Origin: Cyclobacteriaceae bacterium
Lineage (GTDB): Bacteria; Bacteroidota; Bacteroidia; Cytophagales; Cyclobacteriaceae
Reading direction: 5' to 3'
Assembly: GCA_026994125.1 (NCBI GenBank)
Contig: JALWRJ010000297.1
Span: forward strand, 1 to 18,655
Length of the DNA: 18,655 nt
A program made the translations under genes and the position numbers. The notes below the pieces were generated by a model. The model worked only from the letters and a program-made list of their open reading frames with translations, had not been told where the DNA came from and searched no databases. Positions 1 to 7,837 of this stretch are shown piece by piece; position 1 is the first letter of the stretch; every line of letters begins with the position of its first letter.

Positions 1-857
1 CGCTTGTACTCAAAAATGGGCTGTTCGCCATTTCCCCATCCAAACTCCAACCTTACAATGCCATAGGTGTTAGGATCTATGTAAACAAAAAGCTCATAAC
101 CGGGTTGATCTATAAAAACCAGGTATAATTGTTTGTTATCTGCCCCTACCACCATTTTGCGCTGCAACATTTGGTAAAAAAGTGCTTCATCGTTAAAAGC
201 ACGGTATTTTACATTATTGTCGAGCAGTAAATCTTCCAGCATATTGTATTGCTCGAAATATTTGGCGTAGGCAAAGTCGTAATCGTAACTTTTGCGTATT
301 TCTTTAATAGCTACACGTTCGCGCAATTTGGTGTAGTCGCGTGGGGCGGCATAGTCTTTATCGTAAATGGTTATAGCCGCTTCCAGGAGCGAAACATATT
401 TACCTCCTACCATTTTAACATCGCGGTAAAAACCGTCCATTTCGGCAGGTTTCATAGGGTAGTTAACGGTAATTCTGTTTAAGGCAATCTTAAAAATATC
501 TCCGGCTGTTAGCGAATCTGTAACCAACACCTCGTTTAGCACGGTAGAGCTTTTTTTAAGTTTAAATTGATGCGTTTGTTCGGCCTTGGTAATAGGCGAT
601 TGAAAACTCTCGTAGCCAATCATGGTTATTATAAATGTTTCGGCTGCATACCTGGCCGGTATATGGAAATCAAACTCGCCTTTGGCATTCGAAATGGTAC
701 CGATAGGAATACCTACCAATCCAACCGTAGCATAGGTTAAAATTTCACCTGTTTCGGCATCGGTAACTTTGCCCGATACAGTAATGGTTTTATCCTGGCT
801 CCATAAGCGGGAGCTACACATAAAAAGTAGTAAAAAAATAACATACTGGCGTTTCAT
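1..857 (-). CDS. Exported carboxypeptidase-like regulatory domain protein (partial, C-terminus outside window)
   Basis: Reading leftwards from the ATG at 857, the frame stays open to the window edge (285 complete codons), so the C-terminus is missing. The protein starts with a signal peptide (MKRQ, then VIFLLLFMCSS, with a likely cut after LWSQ near residue 20). A domain of CarboxypepD_reg-like type follows at about residues 21-110: SGKVTDAETGEILTYATV, then IGTISNAKGEFDF and a closing VLNEVLV strand. After it comes a segment with NYPMKPAEMDGFYRD, a pattern I associate with surface or periplasmic Bacteroidota proteins that pair this beta-sandwich with an uncharacterised C-terminal region. Such N-terminal domains also occur in TonB-dependent receptors, but no plug domain is visible in the part shown. 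It is divergent from the LytS-type kinase gene across 80 bp. Function is unknown; an envelope location is a confident inference. Confidence 0.85.
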   Translation of the reverse strand, partial: MKRQYVIFLLLFMCSSRLWSQDKTITVSGKVTDAETGEILTYATVGLVGIPIGTISNAKGEFDFHIPARYAAETFIITMIGYESFQSPITKAEQTHQFKLKKSSTVLNEVLVTDSLTAGDIFKIALNRITVNYPMKPAEMDGFYRDVKMVGGKYVSLLEAAITIYDKDYAAPRDYTKLRERVAIKEIRKSYDYDFAYAKYFEQYNMLEDLLLDNNVKYRAFNDEALFYQMLQRKMVVGADNKQLYLVFIDQPGYELFVYIDPNTYGIVRLEFGWGNGEQPIFEYK

Positions 858-886
858 AAAAATCTGACCTTCGGTTTAGTTAGCAA

Positions 887-917
887 TTTACTAATAATCG
901 TACTAAGTTTACTTTTG
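887..917 (+). promoter_or_regulatory. Candidate Bacteroidota promoter for the LytS/LytTR operon
   Basis: TACTTTTG at 910-917 fits the -7 consensus TAnnTTTG exactly. TTTA at 887-890 lies 19 bases upstream, where the -33 TTTG-like box is expected. The transcript would start near 923, giving a leader of about 15 bases before the TTG at 938. This supports the TTG start. It is a consensus match only. Confidence 0.5.
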
Positions 918-937
918 GTAACCAATATTAACTCATT

Positions 938-2011
938 TTGATTAAACCTCTTAACCTATCTACTATTTGGGGCAAAGCATTTTTAATTCTTTGCCTTTGG
1001 TTTACCCTTATTTTTAGTATTGGTATTACGTTTCAATACCTTATGTTTCGTCCGTTTCCATCCACCATTATAAACGGACTGCTCTTAAACCTATCGGTAT
1101 GTTTTATGGCTTGGGTAGCTTGGTGGTGGTCGTCTTTGCTTTTTAAACGAAAAATAGTGGTACAAATTGCCGGGCACCTGGTGGGGGTAGTGTTATCGTT
1201 TATTATTTTGGCCTCGGTTAGCTATTTTGTGGAGTATTACCTCGATGATTTTACTTCGTTTGAGGAATGGCAGGAGTACTTACTGGAGCAGTTGGGGGTT
1301 TCTTCTATGCAGTATAACTTGCAATATGTAACTTCCATAACTGTGTATTACATTATCCGCTACATCGAAACCATTCAGAAAAGTGAGCACGAAAAAACAG
1401 CGTTAGCCATTGCTAACAACCAAATGCAGATGTCGCTGCTTAAATCGCAGATTAACCCGCATTTTTTATTTAATACCTTAAACAGCATTAGCACCCTTAT
1501 GGCGCTCGATAAAAACAAGGCACGCCAAATGATGTCGATGTTGTCCGAGGTTATTAGGTATGCGCTCGATTCGAACGACCAACCCTCCATTGCCCTGGCC
1601 GAAGAGTTAAATTTTATTCGTAATTATATTAGTATTCAGCAAGTCAGATTTGGCGATAGGCTTACTTTTAAAGAAAATATAGACCCTGCATGTTTAGGCG
1701 TAGCGTTGCCTCCCATGGTGTTGCAGCCTTTGGTTGAAAATGCGGTTAAACATGGCATTTCATTAAAAGAGGAAGGGGGCACAATTACATTAACCATCAG
1801 TAAAAGTGATGAATTGGTGAAATTTGAAATTAAGGACGATGGTGTGGGCATAAACTCACACTCGCAATACGAAAAAAGCAGTTCGGGCGTTGGATTAAAA
1901 AATTCTAACGAACGATTGATAAATATGTTTAACTATAAATCGAGGTTAAAAACCAATGCGACCGAGCATGGTTATACCGTAAATTTTGAAATTCCATGGA
2001 AAACCCCATAA
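938..2011 (+). CDS. LytS/YehU-type sensor histidine kinase
   Basis: This is a membrane histidine kinase of the His_kinase (PF06580) type that phosphorylates a LytTR-family regulator. The first 145 residues hold about four membrane segments (roughly 13-33, 44-66, 75-98 and 128-143) and no recognisable ligand domain. The phosphoacceptor motif SQINPHFLFNTLNSIS places the conserved His at 175. The ATPase part has the N-box LVENAVKHG (265-273), the G1 box DDGVG (300-304) and the G2 box SGVGLKNSNERL (316-327). The start is TTG at 938, because an in-frame stop lies at 929-931 and the next Met is residue 36, past the first membrane segment. The 3' end overlaps the next gene by 16 bases, so translation is probably coupled. 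The length of 357 aa is usual for the family. The signal sensed cannot be told. Confidence 0.95.
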   Translation: MIKPLNLSTIWGKAFLILCLWFTLIFSIGITFQYLMFRPFPSTIINGLLLNLSVCFMAWVAWWWSSLLFKRKIVVQIAGHLVGVVLSFIILASVSYFVEYYLDDFTSFEEWQEYLLEQLGVSSMQYNLQYVTSITVYYIIRYIETIQKSEHEKTALAIANNQMQMSLLKSQINPHFLFNTLNSISTLMALDKNKARQMMSMLSEVIRYALDSNDQPSIALAEELNFIRNYISIQQVRFGDRLTFKENIDPACLGVALPPMVLQPLVENAVKHGISLKEEGGTITLTISKSDELVKFEIKDDGVGINSHSQYEKSSSGVGLKNSNERLINMFNYKSRLKTNATEHGYTVNFEIPWKTP

Positions 2012-2745
2012 GTTGCATTGTAATAGATGATGAACAGTTGGCCAGGCAGTTTGTAATTGAGTATTTACAAGATTTTGAACAGGTGGATATTATTGGCCAA
2101 TCGGGCAAGGCCAGTGAGGCAATTAGGTTAATAAACGATAAAAAACCCGATTTAATTTTTTTAGATGTGCAAATGCCTGGCAAGGATGGTTTTGAAGTAC
2201 TTGAAAAACTTACTCACGAACCTTTTGTTATTTTTTGCACTGCTTATGATAAATATGCCATTCGGGCATTTGAAAAAAATACCATCGATTACTTACTAAA
2301 ACCTTTGGATAAGGGCAGGTTTGATAAAGCTGTGGGTAAAGCCATTGAGCGTATAAAGAAAAATGATGTAAATTTTGAGCGGATGATGGAGGAGTTTACG
2401 CAACAGAAAAAAAGTGCTTACCCGCCCAACTTGTTTGTTCAAAAAACCGAAAAATTAATTAACCTGCCGGTATCAAACATTATTTGCCTGGAGGCTTCGG
2501 GCGATTACACTATTATTTCAACGGCCACCGATCAGTTTGTGAGTTCTTCGGGTATTTCAAAGCTGGCTACCCGCCTCGATCCGGCCGTATTTATTCGTAT
2601 TCATCGCTCTACCATTATAAACATAAACCAACTTAAAGAACTGCAAAAAAATGCCAATGGCACCCTTACCGTAGTAATGACAAACGGCAAGGGGTATGCC
2701 GTTAGCCGCTCTTATGCTAAAGATATTCGTAAAATGATTGTTTAA
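1996..2745 (+). CDS. LytTR-family response regulator
   Basis: This DNA-binding response regulator is the partner of the kinase just upstream. The receiver domain (about 1-120) has the acidic pair D11/D12, phosphoacceptor D57 in LIFLDVQMPG, the switch residue T82 in FCTAYD and K102 in LLKPL. A linker of about 25 residues leads to a LytTR domain (about 145-249) with the usual landmarks: an ICLEASGDYTII strand, FIRIHRSTIININ and a closing SRSY. LytTR domains bind DNA as beta-rich folds rather than helix-turn-helix. All key receiver residues are present, so it should be phosphorylatable. It starts inside the end of the kinase gene. Its targets are unknown; the divergent surface-protein gene is a possible one by position only. 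Confidence 0.95.
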   Translation: MENPISCIVIDDEQLARQFVIEYLQDFEQVDIIGQSGKASEAIRLINDKKPDLIFLDVQMPGKDGFEVLEKLTHEPFVIFCTAYDKYAIRAFEKNTIDYLLKPLDKGRFDKAVGKAIERIKKNDVNFERMMEEFTQQKKSAYPPNLFVQKTEKLINLPVSNIICLEASGDYTIISTATDQFVSSSGISKLATRLDPAVFIRIHRSTIININQLKELQKNANGTLTVVMTNGKGYAVSRSYAKDIRKMIV

Positions 2746-2750
2746 GCATG

Positions 2751-2768
2751 GAAATGCAGGCGCATTTC
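2751..2768. terminator. Small hairpin between convergent genes
   Basis: GAAATGC at 2751-2757 and GCATTTC at 2762-2768 form a perfect 7-bp stem with a 4-base loop. It sits in the 27-bp gap between the converging response regulator and oxidoreductase genes. There is no T-tract on either side, so it is at best a weak bidirectional terminator. Confidence 0.3.
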
Positions 2769-2772
2769 TAAG

Positions 2773-3771
2773 TTAGGGATCGCTTATCTTCAATATTATT
2801 TTACCGGTGTTTTTATTGGCTTCCATATAGCGGTGAGCTTCGGCTATTTGGTGCCAGTCCAGTACCGTATCGATAACCGGATGAATTTTACCCTGCTCAA
2901 AAAGTGGGAAAATGTCCTCCATAAACTTGTTAATAAGCGCTTCTTTATACAAAATGCTGCGTGCCCGTAAGGTGGTGCCTTGCAGCTTTAGCCGCTTGCT
3001 AAGCAGCGGATATAAATTGGTTTCTGTTAGCTTAACACCCCCCATAACCGAAATCATCAGCAGCAGGCCATCCATAGCCAGGCATTGCAGGTTTTGGGCA
3101 AAGTAGGGGGCTCCAATAAAATCGAGAATAAGGTTAACTCCCTTACCTTTAGTGTGTTCAGCAATAACCGAGGCAAAATTTTCGGAGGTATAGTCAATGC
3201 AAACATCGGCTCCTAAATGTTGGCAAGCAGGTATTTTACCAGCCGATGAGGTTGTAAAAACAGTACATTGTGCCGCCTTTGCCAATTGAATGGCTGCGGT
3301 GCCTACTCCACTCCCTCCGGCATGTATTAGCACCCGGCTGGCTTTTGGGGTGTTGCCTTCAAAAAACAAGGCCTGGTAGGCGGTTAAAAAAACTTCGGGC
3401 AGGGCGGCCGCTTGAGTAAGGTTAAGCGGGGCAGGTATAGGCATCACCAGCCGGTAATCCACAGCTACAAATTCAGCCTGGCCACCACCTGCCAGTAGCG
3501 CCATTACCCGTGTTCCAATGGTAAGGTTAGTTACTTTACGGCCTACTTGCACCACCGTGCCCGATACTTCTAACCCAAGAATGTTAGAAGCACCTTTTGG
3601 GGGTGGGTATTTGCCTTGCCTTTGTAAAATATCTGCCCGGTTAAGCCCTGCAAAATGCACTTTTATAAGCACTTCAGTAGGTTTTACTAAAGGTTTGGGC
3701 GAGGTGCCAATATAGAGTGTTTCTGCTCCTCCCGTTCCGGTTTGCTGTACCGATTGCATGGTTTTACTCAT
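2773..3771 (-). CDS. NAD(P)H quinone oxidoreductase-like MDR family enzyme
   Basis: This zinc-independent medium-chain dehydrogenase/reductase resembles the quinone oxidoreductase/PIG3 group, which uses NADPH to reduce quinones or other activated carbonyls in the cytoplasm. The N-terminal GroES-like part carries the typical stretch AGLNRADILQRQGKYPPP, then ILGLEVSGTV. The nucleotide-binding Rossmann motif is AGGSGVGTAAIQLAK, about residues 151-165 counted from the ATG used here. The zinc-binding cysteines of alcohol dehydrogenases are absent. Possible starts are GTG 3780, ATG 3771 and ATG 3759. I chose 3771, which overlaps the stop of the upstream nitroreductase gene by 8 bases; family alignment would also fit 3759. 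It is the last gene of the three-gene unit. The substrate is unknown; it could use quinones or enones. Confidence 0.88.
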   Translation of the reverse strand: MSKTMQSVQQTGTGGAETLYIGTSPKPLVKPTEVLIKVHFAGLNRADILQRQGKYPPPKGASNILGLEVSGTVVQVGRKVTNLTIGTRVMALLAGGGQAEFVAVDYRLVMPIPAPLNLTQAAALPEVFLTAYQALFFEGNTPKASRVLIHAGGSGVGTAAIQLAKAAQCTVFTTSSAGKIPACQHLGADVCIDYTSENFASVIAEHTKGKGVNLILDFIGAPYFAQNLQCLAMDGLLLMISVMGGVKLTETNLYPLLSKRLKLQGTTLRARSILYKEALINKFMEDIFPLFEQGKIHPVIDTVLDWHQIAEAHRYMEANKNTGKIILKISDP

Positions 3772-4447
3772 AAAAAACACTTATCTTATCCAACGGTTTG
3801 CGTTCTAATTTAGGCACAAAAGTGTTTTCGGCCGGATATGCTACAGGAATTAACAAAAAAGGGCGTTCGTTGGCCGGGCGCTGTAGTAGTTTGGTTAAAA
3901 AAGCCATGGGGCTGGGTGTGTGGGTAAGGGCTACCAACCCGGCCTGGTGAATGGCTGTAAGCAGAAAACCGCAGGCCAAACCAACCGATTCGTTTACATA
4001 GTAATTATTATCCTTGGAACCATCAGGGTTTAAATTGTAGGCCTTTTTAAACACCACAATTAAATAAGGGGCAATTTCTAAAAATGGTTTTTCCCAGTTG
4101 GTGCCTAAGTGTGCCAGGTCTTCTAACCATTCATCACTCATTCTGCGGGTATAGCTTTCTTTTTCTTCGGCTTCGGCTGCCATTCTTATCTCTTTTTTAA
4201 GATTGCTGTTCGATACTACACAAAAAGTCCAGGGTTGTTTATGCGCCCCCGATGGAGCAGTAGAGGCAGCCCGAAGCAGGTTTTCAATAACCGTTTTAGG
4301 AACAGGCTTGTCCGAAAAATCGCGTACACTTCTTCGGGTATTGTACCAGTGGTAAAATTCAAGGGTGCGTGCTTCCATTTCTTCGGGAGGGTAGGTGTCG
4401 CGTGTGTATTTAACAAACGGGTAGCCGTTTATGGTTTTTGTTTCCAT
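3764..4447 (-). CDS. Iodotyrosine deiodinase-like flavoprotein (nitroreductase superfamily)
   Basis: This 227-aa FMN enzyme closely resembles animal iodotyrosine deiodinase (IYD), which reductively removes halogen from halotyrosines. The FMN phosphate-binding segment is NTRRSVRDF (36-44). Family landmarks are TAPSGAHKQPWTF (63-75) and GLVALTHTPSP (170-180), with T177 at the position of the Thr that contacts the flavin N5 in IYD. The lid carries E95, Y99 and K120, which align with the Glu, Tyr and Lys that grip the amino acid part of the substrate in mammalian IYD; the spacing (4 then 21 residues) matches the human protein. It lacks the animal N-terminal membrane anchor and so should be soluble. 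It lies 9 bases after the aminopeptidase gene and overlaps the oxidoreductase gene. Family is confident; dehalogenase activity is likely but inferred. A general nitroreductase is the alternative. Confidence 0.88.
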   Translation of the reverse strand: METKTINGYPFVKYTRDTYPPEEMEARTLEFYHWYNTRRSVRDFSDKPVPKTVIENLLRAASTAPSGAHKQPWTFCVVSNSNLKKEIRMAAEAEEKESYTRRMSDEWLEDLAHLGTNWEKPFLEIAPYLIVVFKKAYNLNPDGSKDNNYYVNESVGLACGFLLTAIHQAGLVALTHTPSPMAFLTKLLQRPANERPFLLIPVAYPAENTFVPKLERKPLDKISVFYE

Positions 4448-4456
4448 GTTGTTAAC

Positions 4457-6364
4457 TTAATTTGCGGTGTAGTTAAGCATTTTATCTATAGTGCTGGTAG
4501 CCACATAATGGTAGTTGGGCCGAGCTTTTTGGTATATGTTTAAGGCCATGGTTTTACCCTCAGGGGTTTTTACCATTTCGGCATAAAGCGGGGCTAAAAA
4601 TTTTCTGCGGCCGGTGTTAACCAAAAAGTTTTCCAGGTTTTGGTAAGCAGTTGTATAGTGGCTTTGTATGGCATGTAGCATCCAGGCTGTTAAAATTTCG
4701 CTATTGCGCGAATAGGTAAACTCAAACATGTTATCTAGTTGCTCCATTTGCTGGTAGCTAAGCGAATCGGGCAAAACGCCTAAAAAGTGCAACCATTCGT
4801 GCGTGCTCCATTTTTTACTCATTAGGTCTTCAGGAGTAAATAATTGAGTTACAGGAGTACCGGCCAGGTATTGGTTGGCCACTTCTTCCACTTTTTTAAA
4901 TTTATCCGATACCGGTTGTGGGCAGTTGGCAGGCAAGCCATTGCCGTAAATCCAGGTGTTGTACAGGGCGGTATCTATGGGTAAGCTATTTTTAACAAAT
5001 AAATTTTTATTTAGTTGTTCAATAAAGGCTTCGGTAGTCATAGAGGTAAAGGCATTGTTTGAAAAATATTCGGCCAAAAATGCATCGAATTGCTTGCGTC
5101 CGGTTTTTTCTTCTAAATAGCGCAAAAAGAAATAGCCTTTATCGTAGGCAATGGCAGTCATGCCATCATCGGGGTTGCGTCCTTTTAAATGGAGCTTTAG
5201 TTGGGTGTCTTCAGGGTGTTCTCCTTTTAAAATGGCTTCTACTTCTTCTTTAAGTCCTTTTAAGCTAAGTAAAGCCAGCATTTCGGAGTAATCGCGACCA
5301 TACAGGCTTTCCATTATGCGTTGTTCAAAATACACGGTAAACCCTTCGTTGAGCCAAAAATCGTCCCAGGTGGCGTTGGTTACTAAATTACCCGACCACG
5401 AATGTGCCAGTTCGTGAGCTACCAGCGAAACCAGTGAGCGATCGCCTGCCAGGATAGTAGGGGTGGCAAAAGTAAGTTTTGGGTTTTCCATGCCACCAAA
5501 CGGAAAGCTGGGCGGTAGCACAATTACATCGTACACGCCCCATTGGTAAGGCCCGTATAAATGTTCTGCAGCCTGCACCATTTGGTCCATATCTTCAAAC
5601 TCGTAAGCAGCGGCTTGCAATAAGGAGGGTTCGGCATATACTCCGGTGCGGTTGCTAAGTTGTTGGTAGGCAATATCGCCCACGGCCAAGGCCAATAGGT
5701 AAGCAGGTATGGGCTTGTCCATGGTAAAATGGTACACCCCATCGGGGTTAACTTCGGTAGGGTTGGTGGCACTCATTAGCGCTAGCATGCCTTTAGGTAC
5801 GGTTACTTCGGCCTCGTAAGTAAACCTTATGCCTGGCGAATCTTGCACAGGCACCCAACTACGAGCTAAGATGGCCTCACTTTGGGTAAATAAAAAGGGT
5901 TGCTTGCCTCCTGCAGTTTGGGCAGGAGTAAGCCATTGCAGGGCTTCGGCATTGGGGCTGGTGGTGTAGGTAATGCTTACCTGGGTAGTGCCGGGGCTAA
6001 GCTCAATGGTGAGCGGCCTGCCTAAAAATGGATCTTCTTTGCCTAATTTAAAAGACAGGGCATTGCCTTTTGCATCCTTTACTTGTTCTATGTTAAGGCC
6101 GTTGGTGTCAAAAATAATTTTATGGGAATCGTCTTTTTGCTCCAAAGTATAGATAGCAGTAGCCTCCAGGGTGTGCGTTTCAAAGCTAACGTTGGCTTTC
6201 CAATTTAAATGGGTAATTACAGCCGAGGCCGGTTGCGCATAGGTATGGTTATCGATTACAAGCATAGGTTGTTTGTGTGTTAAGTTGGTTTCTTTAGGTT
6301 GGCAGGCAAAAAGGAACAATAGCCATATTGCTCCCGGCCAAATTAGGGGTAGGTGCTTTTTCAT
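4457..6364 (-). CDS. M1 family aminopeptidase, leukotriene A4 hydrolase-like, lipoprotein
   Basis: This zinc metallopeptidase of 635 aa aligns along its length with vertebrate LTA4 hydrolase/aminopeptidase. A lipoprotein signal ends in LFAC with the lipid-bearing Cys at 21, so it is probably anchored in the envelope and trims peptides there. The exopeptidase motif GGMEN is at 290-294. The zinc site is HELAH (317-321) with E340 as third ligand and E318 as catalytic base. Y407 in AYDKG corresponds to human Tyr383, and D399 to Asp375. Human Tyr378, involved in epoxide chemistry, is Met402 here. The C-terminal helical domain keeps GRRKF, matching the segment with human Arg563. Aminopeptidase activity is therefore well supported, while epoxide hydrolase activity is doubtful. 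It is the first gene of a three-gene unit on the minus strand. Confidence 0.95.
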   Translation of the reverse strand: MKKHLPLIWPGAIWLLFLFACQPKETNLTHKQPMLVIDNHTYAQPASAVITHLNWKANVSFETHTLEATAIYTLEQKDDSHKIIFDTNGLNIEQVKDAKGNALSFKLGKEDPFLGRPLTIELSPGTTQVSITYTTSPNAEALQWLTPAQTAGGKQPFLFTQSEAILARSWVPVQDSPGIRFTYEAEVTVPKGMLALMSATNPTEVNPDGVYHFTMDKPIPAYLLALAVGDIAYQQLSNRTGVYAEPSLLQAAAYEFEDMDQMVQAAEHLYGPYQWGVYDVIVLPPSFPFGGMENPKLTFATPTILAGDRSLVSLVAHELAHSWSGNLVTNATWDDFWLNEGFTVYFEQRIMESLYGRDYSEMLALLSLKGLKEEVEAILKGEHPEDTQLKLHLKGRNPDDGMTAIAYDKGYFFLRYLEEKTGRKQFDAFLAEYFSNNAFTSMTTEAFIEQLNKNLFVKNSLPIDTALYNTWIYGNGLPANCPQPVSDKFKKVEEVANQYLAGTPVTQLFTPEDLMSKKWSTHEWLHFLGVLPDSLSYQQMEQLDNMFEFTYSRNSEILTAWMLHAIQSHYTTAYQNLENFLVNTGRRKFLAPLYAEMVKTPEGKTMALNIYQKARPNYHYVATSTIDKMLNYTAN

Positions 6365-6428
6365 TGAATGAAATGTTTATTTGAAATTACTAAGCAGTAA
6401 AAGTACCAATTAGGCAAGAATTATTGAC

Positions 6429-6442
6429 TTTTACATGTAAAA
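6429..6442. repeat. Perfect 14-bp palindrome TTTTACATGTAAAA
   Basis: This perfect palindrome lies 12 bases beyond the stop of the kinase gene ending at 6455 and about 65 bases upstream of the aminopeptidase start at 6364. It could be an operator for the aminopeptidase unit. The stem is too AT-rich to be a convincing terminator. A weaker inverted repeat, TTACT/AGTAA, lies nearer the aminopeptidase start at 6387-6400. Confidence 0.3.
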
Positions 6443-6454
6443 AATGATAAACGG

Positions 6455-7729
6455 TTAGGAAAGTTGGCTGGCAGCAAAATACCTGGGAAATTTAACAAAA
6501 AAGGTAGTGCCTTTGCCTTGGGAGCTTTCGAGCCACACCCAACCACCCATGAGTTCAACGTATTTTTTAACAATATACAAGCCAACACCGGTGGAGGATT
6601 CGCCCCCGGTGGGCTGGGCGCTAAGTGGGGTGTTTTTCTTAAAAACCATGGGTAGTTCCTCTTGTTTAAACCCCTGGCCCTGGTCTTTTACCAATAGTAA
6701 AATTTGCATTTTATCAGCACGTAGCTCCACACTTACCTTGGTTCGTGGATAGGAGTATTTAATGGCATTCGATACCAGGTTACTAAGTACTTTTTCAATG
6801 CATATTTTGCTACCATAAACAGAAATTCTTTTGGTGTCATAATATTCCGTGAAGCTAATATTTTTTTTCTCAGCCATGGGATGGAACCCCGACAGTATGG
6901 ATTGGCAGGTTTCCACTAAGTTAAATTCTTCAAGGTGAATGGCTTCGGTTTGCTCTTCCAGTGCTTTTGTATGTAAAAATTTACTAATTTGCTGCTGTTG
7001 GTTATCAGTTACTTCTTTAATTTTTTTAAGCAGGCTAAGTTGCTCTTGGTTTAGTTGGTGGTTTTCAAGTTCCAGTATGGCAATTAATCCTTTAATTTGA
7101 GCTAGTGGTGTTTTTAAATCGTGGGCTACAATACCCATTAAATCATTTTTTTCCTGGTTGAGGGTGGCAAGATGTTCGTTTTTTAATTTTAGCTGTGCTT
7201 TGTAGTTGTTTTGCGTTTTTATAAAAAAGTACACCGATACCAAAATGGCAATATACACGGTAGCCAGGGTTACATTTGAATACACCTCGGGTGGATATAC
7301 CCGGTTAAAAGTATAGGGAGCCATAAATAAAATGCTGTTAATAATGATATGGAAAACCTGCCAAGAGTTCTTTTTTACCAAAATAATTAGCAAAATCATT
7401 AGTGGGAGGTAATAAAGCTCAATGCCCTTGCCGGGTATCAGCCAGTTGGATATTATCACAAGTTCGGTATAAGTGATACCAAAAAATATAAAACTCCCCA
7501 ACTTATAATAGTGGTGTTTGTGTGCTAAAAAAATAGATGGTAAAAATAAAAAGCCAACCGCTTGCAGCATTGCAGTTGTAATTTTATGTGTGTATAGCCC
7601 GTGCCATCCAATAAAAAAAAGTAAGATTCCTGCTAAAACGAGAGAGGATACGTTTAAGGTTTTTAAGCGTATAGTATCCTCAAAATCGAGATCTAAAGTA
7701 ACTCCTAACGAAATAAGTTTGGAAAGCAT
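6455..7729 (-). CDS. Membrane sensor histidine kinase (second of a tandem pair)
   Basis: This 424-aa kinase has an N-terminal membrane region of about six segments (roughly residues 27-172), a short helical linker, a HisKA domain and a HATPase domain. The phosphoacceptor is H203 in VAHDLKTPLAQIKG. The N-box SNLVSNAIKYS has N321; G1 is DQGQG (349-353) and G2 is TGVGLYIVKKY (starting at 380). All are intact, so it should autophosphorylate. No periplasmic sensor domain is visible between the segments, so the signal may be sensed in the membrane. It is a paralogue of the kinase at 7838-9064: both begin with a GxT-x-hydrophobic-FE stretch followed by LNV.SL, and both have LIPGKG or LLPGKG at 97-102 and the same H203 position. 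No response regulator lies next to either gene. The gap to the upstream kinase is 108 bp, so it may have its own promoter. Confidence 0.93.
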   Translation of the reverse strand: MLSKLISLGVTLDLDFEDTIRLKTLNVSSLVLAGILLFFIGWHGLYTHKITTAMLQAVGFLFLPSIFLAHKHHYYKLGSFIFFGITYTELVIISNWLIPGKGIELYYLPLMILLIILVKKNSWQVFHIIINSILFMAPYTFNRVYPPEVYSNVTLATVYIAILVSVYFFIKTQNNYKAQLKLKNEHLATLNQEKNDLMGIVAHDLKTPLAQIKGLIAILELENHQLNQEQLSLLKKIKEVTDNQQQQISKFLHTKALEEQTEAIHLEEFNLVETCQSILSGFHPMAEKKNISFTEYYDTKRISVYGSKICIEKVLSNLVSNAIKYSYPRTKVSVELRADKMQILLLVKDQGQGFKQEELPMVFKKNTPLSAQPTGGESSTGVGLYIVKKYVELMGGWVWLESSQGKGTTFFVKFPRYFAASQLS

Positions 7730-7837
7730 GCGGCTATATTTCCTGTTAAACTTACATATAAAATTTTAAATATGGTAGTCAGGCAGCTATTAAAGCAGTT
7801 TTATAATTGGCAAGAGCCCATGCAGAAGGTGTTTTAG

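Noticed and set aside
249..482. 77-aa open frame on the plus strand near the left edge
   Set aside because: It is antisense to the exported regulatory-domain protein, whose frame is open and family-like throughout.
7730..7837. Promoter for the second histidine kinase (TAAGTTTA on the minus strand at 7747-7754)
   Set aside because: The -7-like box ends in A rather than G, and no -33 box lies at the right distance, so I do not list it as a feature.
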